DNA of 9,211 nucleotides from AWTP1-13 sp035762425 (lineage in GTDB: Bacteria; Pseudomonadota; Alphaproteobacteria; Rhizobiales; Hyphomicrobiaceae). The position numbers were made by a program, and so were the translations under genes. Under the pieces are notes generated by a model. That model was not told the origin of the DNA. It searched no databases and saw only the letters and a program-made list of their open reading frames with translations. Positions 1-5,189 of the stretch are shown piece by piece (the first letter of the stretch is position 1; each line of letters begins with the position of its first letter). The stretch spans positions 1 through 9,211 of the forward strand of contig DASTOW010000059.1 of assembly GCA_035762425.1 (NCBI GenBank), read 5' to 3'.

Positions 1-600
1 ACTCGCGGATATGCTGCAGGTTGCTGCCACCAGACGAGACGCGCCAGCTCGAAGTGCTGCCTCCGGTCGTCAAGGATGTGATCCGCGTCAAGGTGATCGG
101 CGCATTGCCAAGACCTGCGCCGCGCTTTTGCTGTCGCGACCGCTGGCGGCCCGGCCCCGGGCCAATCGACGTGCCTTAGCATGTCGCCCACGCCGAGCAC
201 GAGTTCGACGCCGGCGATGTCTGGATCGACGCGAAGACAGCGGCCGCACCCAGGCGCCCCTTCCGCGCCGATGCAAGAGACGTCGAGGATGCGGCTGCCT
301 CTTGGCTGCAGGCAAGCGTGGGGCGCCTTGCGGGAGGGCCTCGCCAACACGATGCGCCCGACCATGATCGACGTCGTCGTCACGCGCGATCCGGCTCGCA
401 TGCTGGCGGCGGCCGACAACCGCACCCGCAAGGTTACGAAGGGCTGCCGCGCGCTGTGACGGTGGGGCAGTTGCCAAGCCTGTTTGGTCGGTGATGCCGG
501 CCGCCACCCCAGCTCACCATGCGTTGGCCCGGCAAGCTGGCAGCGCACGGGAAATTTTTCTGCTATGCGGTGCACCTCGAACCAGCTACTCGAAGTCGCC
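1..600. other. Gene-poor left end, no intact gene
   Basis: No reading frame here both spans a reasonable length and gives a protein of normal composition. The longest frames (11-367 on +, 88-507 on -) are dominated by Arg, Ala and Pro, as expected of shadow frames in GC-rich DNA. The only recognisable coding signal is the decayed TPP-enzyme tail at 316-459. Bases 460-600 form the leader of proB. I see no convincing sigma-70 promoter there: TTGCCA at 471-476 has no matching -10 element at the right distance, and TATGCG at 564-569 lacks a -35. The leader also lacks a strong Shine-Dalgarno sequence. Confidence 0.6.
316..459 (+). pseudogene. Remnant of the C-terminus of a TPP-dependent (acetolactate synthase-like) enzyme
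   Basis: Read in frame +1, this stretch gives AWGALREGL, then PTMIDVVVTRDPARML, then AADNRTRKVTKG and a stop at 457-459. This strongly resembles the last 40-50 residues of thiamine-pyrophosphate enzymes of the acetolactate synthase/COG0028 type, which commonly end in PTLIDVVVTRDPARML followed by a charged tail. Upstream the same frame turns into low-complexity Ser/Thr/Pro/Arg sequence with no family likeness. Frame +3 from about 180 to 315 looks more protein-like (HAEHEFDAGDVWIDAK), which suggests a frameshift near 300-320, and a stop at 177-179 closes that frame further up. A TPP enzyme is normally about 550 residues, so most of it is missing or scrambled. The family match is from memory of the motif; the breakage is visible in the sequence. 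The alternative is a spurious resemblance within non-coding DNA. Confidence 0.45.
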
Positions 601-1779
601 ATGAGCAAGGCCAGTCACAGCATTGAACAAGGCGCCGCAACCGGCCGGCAGCAACGCGCGCGGCCCGAGTGGACCAAGGCGCGCCGCGTCGTGGTCAAGA
701 TCGGCTCGAGCCTGCTGGTCGACCGTGGCAGCGGCCAGCTCAAGGCGGCCTGGCTGCAATCTCTGGCGGAGGATGTGGCGACGCTGGCCAAGGCCGGCAA
801 GGATGCCATCGTGGTCTCGTCGGGGGCCATCGCGCTCGGCCGCCATCTGCTGGGATTTGGCAAGGGGGCGTTGGCGCTGGAGCAATCGCAGGCCGCGGCC
901 GCGGTCGGCCAAATCTCGCTCGCCAGCGCCTACCAGGACGCCTTCAAGGCGCAGGGGCTGACTGCAGCGCAGATCCTGCTGACGCTCGGGGATACGGAGG
1001 AGCGCCGCCGCTACCTCAATGCGCGCCAGACCATATTCACGCTGCTTGCCCAGCGGGCAGTACCGGTCGTGAACGAAAACGATACCGTCGCCACGACCGA
1101 GATCCGCTACGGCGACAACGATCGGCTGTCGGCGCGTGTCGCCAGCATGATCAGCGCCGACTGCCTGGTGCTGTTGTCCGACATCGACGGTCTGTATACC
1201 GCGCCGCCGGGCAGCACGCCGGCCGGCACACTGGTGCGCGAGGTGCGGCAAATCACGCCCGACATCGAGGCGATGGCGGGCAGCGCCGGATCGGAGCTGT
1301 CGCGCGGCGGCATGGTGACCAAGATCGAGGCGGGGCGCATCGCGCTGGCGTCGGGCGCCAACATGGTGATCACGTCGGGAACGATCCTGCATCCCTTGCG
1401 CGCCCTGCAGCACGGCACGGACTGCACCTGGTTCCTAGCTCCGTCGGATCCGGTCACGGCCCGCAAGCGCTGGATCGCCGGACAGCTCGAGCCGAAGGGC
1501 CACCTCACCATCGATGCTGGAGCGGAACGGGCGCTGCTGTCCGGCAAAAGCCTGCTGCCGGCCGGCGTCACTCGCGCCGAGGGCACCTTCGAGCGTGGCG
1601 ATGCCGTGGTGATCCGGGCCGCCGACGGCCGTGAGCTTGGCCGCGGTCTGGTCGCCTATACGCAGATTGATGCGGTGCGTATCATGGGCAAGAAAAGCGG
1701 CGAGATCGCCGCCATCCTCGGTTTCGAGGGCCGCGCCGAATTGATACACCGCGACGACATGGTGCTGAGCAGGGGTTAG
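601..1779 (+). CDS. proB: Glutamate 5-kinase (ProB)
   Basis: This cytoplasmic enzyme phosphorylates L-glutamate with ATP to gamma-glutamyl phosphate, the first and usually proline-inhibited step of proline synthesis. From the ATG at 601 the protein has 392 residues. The amino-acid kinase fold shows the phosphate loop VVKIGSS (Lys33), VSSGAIALG, NENDTV (158-163), YGDND (170-174), SDIDGLY and GGMVTK (236-241). A C-terminal PUA domain starts near KRWIAG (Lys289), so this is the two-domain form found in E. coli. The frame stays open upstream to a TTG at 484, but those extra 39 residues match nothing in the family. ATG 601 still leaves about 28 poorly conserved residues before the kinase core. Only a weak GAAG (591-594) precedes it, so the exact start is uncertain. 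proA follows 9 bases after the stop, as in a classical proBA operon. obgE, a frequent upstream neighbour in alphaproteobacteria, is not in the window. Confidence 0.96.
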   Translation: MSKASHSIEQGAATGRQQRARPEWTKARRVVVKIGSSLLVDRGSGQLKAAWLQSLAEDVATLAKAGKDAIVVSSGAIALGRHLLGFGKGALALEQSQAAAAVGQISLASAYQDAFKAQGLTAAQILLTLGDTEERRRYLNARQTIFTLLAQRAVPVVNENDTVATTEIRYGDNDRLSARVASMISADCLVLLSDIDGLYTAPPGSTPAGTLVREVRQITPDIEAMAGSAGSELSRGGMVTKIEAGRIALASGANMVITSGTILHPLRALQHGTDCTWFLAPSDPVTARKRWIAGQLEPKGHLTIDAGAERALLSGKSLLPAGVTRAEGTFERGDAVVIRAADGRELGRGLVAYTQIDAVRIMGKKSGEIAAILGFEGRAELIHRDDMVLSRG

Positions 1780-1788
1780 GGTCTCGCA

Positions 1789-3087
1789 ATGGCCGCGACG
1801 AGCAAACACAAGCCTGCAGCCGCGCAATCGGTGGCCGACCTGACGGCGAGCCTCGGTCAGCAGGCCCGTGCGGCTGCGCGCGCTTTGGCGCAGGCCGCCA
1901 CTGCGGCCAAGAACACTGCGCTGCTGGCTGCAGCCCGCGAATTGCGCGCACAGACTCCGGCCATCATGGCTGCCAACGCGCGCGATATGGCGGCGGCCAC
2001 CGAAGCCGGCCGCCAAGGCTCGTTCCTCGACCGGCTGGCCCTCGACCCCAAACGCATCGAGGGCATGGCCAAGGGCCTGGAGGACATCGCTGCTCTGCCC
2101 GATCCCATCGGCAGCGTGATCGCGCAATGGGCGCGCCCCAACGGCCTCGACATTGCGCGCGTCCGCACACCGCTCGGTGTGATCGGCATCATTTACGAGA
2201 GCCGGCCCAACGTCACGGCCGACGCTGGCGCGCTGTGTCTGAAGGCCGGCAACGCCGCCATCCTGCGCGGCGGTTCGGACAGCTACCAGTCGAGCCGTGC
2301 CATCCAGGTGTGCCTCGCCCGCGGCCTACGCGACGCCGGACTGCCGGAGACGGCGATCCAGCTCGTCCCCACGATCGATCGCGAGGCGGTCGGGCTCATG
2401 CTGGAAGGTTTAGGCGGATGCATTGACGTCATTGTGCCGCGCGGCGGCAAGAGCCTAGTGGCGCGCGTGCAGGCCGAGGCGCGCGTGCCGGTGTTTGCGC
2501 ACCTGGAAGGCCTCTGCCACACCTACGTCGACGCCAGCGCCGACCCGGAGATGGCCAAGCGCATCGCTGTCAATGGCAAGATGCGCCGCACCGGCGTATG
2601 CGGCGCCACCGAGACGCTGCTGGTCGATCGCAAGGCACCCGCCGACGTGCTTGAAGCGCTGATCGCCGCTCTGCTGGAGGCCGGCTGCGAGGTGCGCGGC
2701 GATACGGCGTCGCAAAAGGTCAACCAGCGCGTCAGGAAAGCGACAACCAAGGATTGGTCGACGGAATATCTCGACGCCATCATCGCGGTGAAGGTGGTAG
2801 ACGGCGTCGACGCGGCCATCGCCCATATCGAGCAGTACGGCTCGCAGCACACCGACTGCATCGTCGCGCAGGACCAAGCCGTCGCCGAGCACTTTCTGAC
2901 CCGGCTCGACAGCGCCATCGTCCTGCACAACGCCTCGACCCAGTTCGCCGACGGCGGCGAGTTCGGCATGGGCGCGGAAATCGGCATCGCCACCGGCAAG
3001 ATGCACGCGCGCGGCCCGGTCGGCGTCGAGCAGCTCACCACCTTCAAGTATGTGGTGCGCGGCACCGGCCAGATCCGACCGGGTTAG
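1789..3087 (+). CDS. proA: Gamma-glutamyl phosphate reductase (ProA)
   Basis: This enzyme reduces gamma-glutamyl phosphate with NADPH to glutamate-5-semialdehyde, which cyclises to pyrroline-5-carboxylate, the precursor of proline. The 432-residue product is close to the E. coli length (417) and belongs to the aldehyde dehydrogenase superfamily. Visible hallmarks are TPLGVIGIIYESRPN (127-141), followed by the conserved ALCLKAGNA stretch; HLEGLCH; the catalytic cysteine Cys271 in RRTGVCGATETLLVD; the FGMGAEIGIATGKMHARGP segment; and FKYVVRG near the end. The first 20 residues are Ala/Lys-rich and not conserved. The start at 1789 lies 9 bases after the proB stop, with the G-rich run at 1771-1781 serving as ribosome binding site, so translation is probably coupled to proB. 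All key residues are present and the reading frame is intact. Confidence 0.97.
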   Translation: MAATSKHKPAAAQSVADLTASLGQQARAAARALAQAATAAKNTALLAAARELRAQTPAIMAANARDMAAATEAGRQGSFLDRLALDPKRIEGMAKGLEDIAALPDPIGSVIAQWARPNGLDIARVRTPLGVIGIIYESRPNVTADAGALCLKAGNAAILRGGSDSYQSSRAIQVCLARGLRDAGLPETAIQLVPTIDREAVGLMLEGLGGCIDVIVPRGGKSLVARVQAEARVPVFAHLEGLCHTYVDASADPEMAKRIAVNGKMRRTGVCGATETLLVDRKAPADVLEALIAALLEAGCEVRGDTASQKVNQRVRKATTKDWSTEYLDAIIAVKVVDGVDAAIAHIEQYGSQHTDCIVAQDQAVAEHFLTRLDSAIVLHNASTQFADGGEFGMGAEIGIATGKMHARGPVGVEQLTTFKYVVRGTGQIRPG

Positions 3088-3125
3088 TTGCGTTCCTATG
3101 GCGCAACCGTTTGCGGGAGAGCTAG

Positions 3126-3599
3126 ATGCGCACATCCGGGGCATGGATGATACTGCTTGCAGCGTTGAGTGGGTCGGCCTTGCCTGCCAACGCGGATGAC
3201 CTCAGCTGCGTCAGCACGACATTCCGGCTGGTCGGCAAGAATGACCGCGTGTGCGTCAGCGCCTTCGATGATCCCAAGGTTGCGGGCGTCGCCTGCCACA
3301 TCAGTCAGGCAAGAACCGGCGGTTTGTCCGGCACCATCGGCCTTGCCGAAGACCCATCCCGTTTCTCGATCGCCTGCCGCCAGACCGGGCCCATCAGCAC
3401 CGATCTTGCCTCGCTCAAGGACGGCGAGGAGGTATATTCGGCGCGCACGTCCATCTTCTTCAAGCGCACCCACGTCTACCGGATGCTCGACACCAAGCGG
3501 AATACGCTGGTCTACCTCGCCATCAGCGACAAGCTGATCGACGGGTCGCCACAGAACGCCATTTCGACCGTGCCGGTCATGCCGTGGGGCGCGCGCTGA
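3126..3599 (+). CDS. creA: CreA family exported protein
   Basis: The 157-residue protein matches the CreA family along its whole length. It has FDDPKV, a GGLSGTIGLAEDPS stretch matching the GGIKGGLGLAEDTS of E. coli CreA, a CRQTGPI segment, ARTSIFFK, DTKRNTLVYLA, and the hallmark ending GSPQNAISTVPVMPW. Residues 1-23 form a Sec signal peptide with likely cleavage after the Ala in PANA, before DDLSC, so the mature protein is periplasmic. Mature cysteines at CVS, CVSAF, CHIS and CRQ could form disulfides. The molecular function of CreA is not established; in E. coli the gene sits beside the creBCD two-component locus, but no cre regulator is seen here. A GGGAG ribosome binding site (3115-3119) lies 6 bases before the ATG. 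The gene follows proA by 38 bases without a clear terminator, so co-transcription with proBA is likely. Confidence 0.93.
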   Translation: MRTSGAWMILLAALSGSALPANADDLSCVSTTFRLVGKNDRVCVSAFDDPKVAGVACHISQARTGGLSGTIGLAEDPSRFSIACRQTGPISTDLASLKDGEEVYSARTSIFFKRTHVYRMLDTKRNTLVYLAISDKLIDGSPQNAISTVPVMPWGAR

Positions 3600-3639
3600 A
3601 GCAAGGGGGACGAGCTGGCGCCCGCCGCTGGCATCTCGC

Positions 3640-3651
3640 GGCCCCGGGGCC
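3640..3651. repeat. GC palindrome GGCCCCGGGGCC in the creA/DUF1345 spacer
   Basis: This is a perfect 12-base palindrome 40 bases after the creA stop. It lacks a following T-run, so it is not a standard intrinsic terminator. It is one of several self-complementary elements in the 141-base spacer 3600-3740, which also has TCGG/CCGA arms at 3677-3687 and the larger repeat at 3703-3721. Confidence 0.4.
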
Positions 3652-3702
3652 ACGGTCCGGCTCCGGCCGCCAGGCTCGGTCAGCCGAAGGTTGGGTCTGG
3701 TG

Positions 3703-3721
3703 TCGGCTGCACTGCAGCCGA
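3703..3721. repeat. Inverted repeat just before the DUF1345 gene
   Basis: The arms TCGGCTGCA (3703-3711) and TGCAGCCGA (3713-3721) are perfect complements around a single C. As RNA this would fold to a 7-base-pair stem with a 5-base loop. It ends 7 bases before the GGGAG ribosome binding site of the next gene. It could be a stabilising or attenuating hairpin in the leader of the DUF1345 mRNA, the end of the proBA-creA transcript, or an operator. There is no T-run, so a classical terminator is unlikely. Confidence 0.45.
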
Positions 3722-3740
3722 GCCATGCGGGAGTGACGCG

Positions 3741-4430
3741 ATGGCACGACGCCGCAAGCAATGGTACCGACCGTCGTCGATCGCGCGGTCGATTGCCATC
3801 CGGCCGAAGGTGTATTTGGCCGTACTGATCGGGGTGTTGGCGGCCTACGTCCTGCCGGCAAGCATTGCCGGTAATTTCCGGACGGCCATCTCCTTCGACG
3901 CCGGCGCCATCATATACCTCGCGTCCAGCCTCTATCTGATGCAGGCCTGCGGTAGCGCCGAAATGCGCAGGCGCGCCGCCGTGCAGGACGACGGCGCGGC
4001 GATGATCCTCCTGCTTGTCGTGGTAGCCGTGGCGTTGAGCTTCTGGGCTATTGTCGGCGTCCTGAGCGAGGCCAAGCAGGCGAGCGGAACGGGCAAGACC
4101 CTGCACGTGGGCATGGCTGCAGCGACCATCCTGCTGTTCTGGCTCGTCACCCAGATCGCCTTCACGTTCCACTACGCGCACGAATTCTACCAGCCCGACG
4201 AAGGGCCCGAGCCATTCGAGGGAGGGCTGGCCTTTCCTGGCAGCGGCCCTCCCGACTACTGGGACTTCTTCTACTTCTCCACGTCGATCGGTGCAGCATC
4301 GCAGACCTCGGACGTGTCCATTCGCACCAAGTCCCTGCGCAGGCTCGTCACCCTGCACGCCATCCTGTCGTTCTTTTTCAACACGGCGGTGCTGGCGCTG
4401 GCCATCAACATCGGCGCGAGCCTGATCTGA
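3741..4430 (+). CDS. DUF1345 family integral membrane protein
   Basis: The 229-residue protein has a basic N-terminus (ARRRKQWYR) and five likely transmembrane helices at about 25-44, 48-68, 87-109, 122-146 and 203-226. Family-type motifs are FHYAHEFY (143-150), GGLAFPG (161-167), PDYWDFFYFS (171-180) and QTSDVS (188-193), in the loop and hairpin before the last helix. These are the conserved features of DUF1345 (PF07077 as I recall it), a family of unknown function found in many proteobacteria and cyanobacteria. The conserved aromatic/His loop resembles a pore or ligand region of small channel-like proteins, but that is only an inference. The ATG at 3741 is supported by a GGGAG ribosome binding site (3729-3733) 7 bases upstream. 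It lies 141 bases after creA in the same direction and converges with the gene at 4560-4916. No charged catalytic cluster suggests an enzyme. Confidence 0.88.
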   Translation: MARRRKQWYRPSSIARSIAIRPKVYLAVLIGVLAAYVLPASIAGNFRTAISFDAGAIIYLASSLYLMQACGSAEMRRRAAVQDDGAAMILLLVVVAVALSFWAIVGVLSEAKQASGTGKTLHVGMAAATILLFWLVTQIAFTFHYAHEFYQPDEGPEPFEGGLAFPGSGPPDYWDFFYFSTSIGAASQTSDVSIRTKSLRRLVTLHAILSFFFNTAVLALAINIGASLI

Positions 4431-4483
4431 CCCAGTCTCTGCGGTGATACGCCTCTCCGGCGGCCGCGCTTTGCCTCCCCCTG

Positions 4484-4505
4484 CATCGAATGCGCGCATT
4501 CGATG
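4484..4505. terminator. 22-base perfect palindrome, candidate bidirectional terminator
   Basis: The arms CATCGAATGCG (4484-4494) and CGCATTCGATG (4495-4505) are exact reverse complements with no spacer. Outer CTG (4481-4483) and CAG (4508-4510) can extend the stem across a 2-base bulge. It lies in the 129-base gap between two convergent genes, where a shared bidirectional terminator is expected. A second small hairpin, GGCGC AA GCGCC at 4517-4528, follows. Neither is followed by a T-run on either strand, so Rho-independent termination would be weak. A protein-binding site or mobile palindromic repeat is the alternative. Confidence 0.45.
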
Positions 4506-4559
4506 TGCAGCATGCGGGCGCAAGCGCCGCGCCGGTTGCAGTGAAAGTCGAGGGACGCG

Positions 4560-4916
4560 TCAACTATCGCGAGGCGGCAGGATCACACAAATCGGGGCCG
4601 GCCTGCGCTCGCCGCCGAGCGACATGATCATCTTGCCGCACCAATGCGCACGGCCGTCGCTCGCGTTCTCCGCCACCACGAAATTGCGCGCGATGGTGTA
4701 CCAAGTGCCGTCGATCAGAAGCCGCACCATCAGCTGTCCATTGATGACGACATCGACAAAATCATCAGCCGGCCGGCAGTCCGTGTTGTTGCAACACGGG
4801 ACACCCCTCCCATTCTTGTAGGACCCGTAGTCCATGCCGCGGTCATTGCGATGCGCCGCCGCCGCGGAAGCACCCACCAAGCAGAGCAGCAGCAGCAGCA
4901 GCAGTCTGGTTTGCAT
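4560..4916 (-). CDS. Small exported cysteine-rich protein, function unknown
   Basis: The 118-residue product starts with a very hydrophobic signal (MQTR, seven Leu, Cys, Leu-Val-Gly) and probable cleavage after ASAAAA, giving a mature protein of about 98 residues. The mature part has Cys41 and Cys42 in VPCCNNTDC, Cys47, Cys93 in GRAHWC and Cys110 near the C-terminal ICVILPP. It also has a WYTIARNFVVAEN segment before the SDGRAHWC motif. This CC-x4-C ... SDGR-H-C ... C-x-LPP layout resembles a set of short unnamed exported proteins that I recall from Rhizobiales genomes; I cannot name a domain. The even distribution of cysteines suggests disulfides or metal binding in the periplasm. Six Leu codons of the signal are an uninterrupted CTG run. 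No good ribosome binding site precedes the ATG, but no later start would keep the signal. It is divergent from the CSS-EAL gene, with a 273-base spacer. Confidence 0.75.
   Translation of the reverse strand: MQTRLLLLLLLCLVGASAAAAHRNDRGMDYGSYKNGRGVPCCNNTDCRPADDFVDVVINGQLMVRLLIDGTWYTIARNFVVAENASDGRAHWCGKMIMSLGGERRPAPICVILPPRDS
4887..4904 (-). repeat. (CTG)6 trinucleotide run inside a signal peptide
   Basis: Six uninterrupted CAG triplets on the + strand read as CTG on the - strand and encode Leu5-Leu10 of the exported protein at 4560-4916. Slippage by whole units would keep the frame and only change the length of the hydrophobic core. Confidence 0.7.
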
Positions 4917-5189
4917 CGCAATACCCGAGCGCTTTGCGGCCGTCCGGCATCGTCTGTAAGGCGCCCGTTCGCAGGCGCCCCCGTCCTGTGGGCAAATTTA
5001 CCATGTCTGGTGTTGCGTCGCCCACCAAATGATCGGGCGCTTTGTGTCGGCTTCGCTCGGAAATCCTTAATCTGTCGCCCACACCATCATCGGGCTGAAT
5101 AGCGTGGGCCGCCAGCCGATTGCCCGGAAGCTCGTGCACGCCCGGCAGCCGCGAGGTTGCCGTTTCGCATCGTTGGCACGGGAGTGGAC
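4917..5189. other. Divergent intergenic region between the Cys-rich protein and CSS-EAL genes
   Basis: This 273-base spacer must hold promoters for both flanking genes. A weak sigma-70-like candidate for the + strand gene is TTGTGT (5042-5047), 18 bases, then CTTAAT (5066-5071), about 120 bases before the gene. A pair of direct repeats AGGCGCCC (4959-4966 and 4973-4980), each containing the palindrome GGCGCC, lies closer to the - strand gene and could be regulator half-sites. I find no convincing promoter for the - strand gene and no open frame worth calling. Confidence 0.35.
5180..5184 (+). promoter_or_regulatory. Ribosome binding site that decides a TTG start
   Basis: GGGAG lies 5 bases before TTG 5190 of the EAL gene. 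The upstream in-frame TTG at 5157 has only GAGG directly abutting it, too close to function, and the in-frame GTG at 5184 overlaps this site. TTG 5190 is therefore the best start. Confidence 0.6.

Noticed and set aside
484..600. N-terminal extension of ProB from TTG 484
   Set aside because: The 39 extra residues resemble nothing in glutamate kinases and no ribosome binding site supports TTG 484; the family normally begins close to the VVKIGSS strand.
669..1634. 321-residue + frame overlapping proB
   Set aside because: It is Arg/Gly/His-rich low-complexity sequence in an alternative frame of an intact, motif-complete proB.
3088..3106. TTGCG/CGCAA inverted repeat between proA and creA as a terminator
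   Set aside because: The stem is only 5 base pairs with a 9-base loop and no T-run. It is too weak to terminate and is more likely chance.
3096..4523. 475-residue open frame on the - strand opposite creA and the DUF1345 gene
   Set aside because: Its product is rich in Arg, Gly and Asp without any family motif, and the opposite strand holds two genes with clear family matches and good ribosome binding sites. It is a shadow frame of GC-rich DNA.
4444..5102. Possible + strand small genes (4444-4821, 4644-5102)
   Set aside because: Both overlap the - strand exported protein and lack ribosome binding sites and family motifs. Their composition is that of shadow frames.
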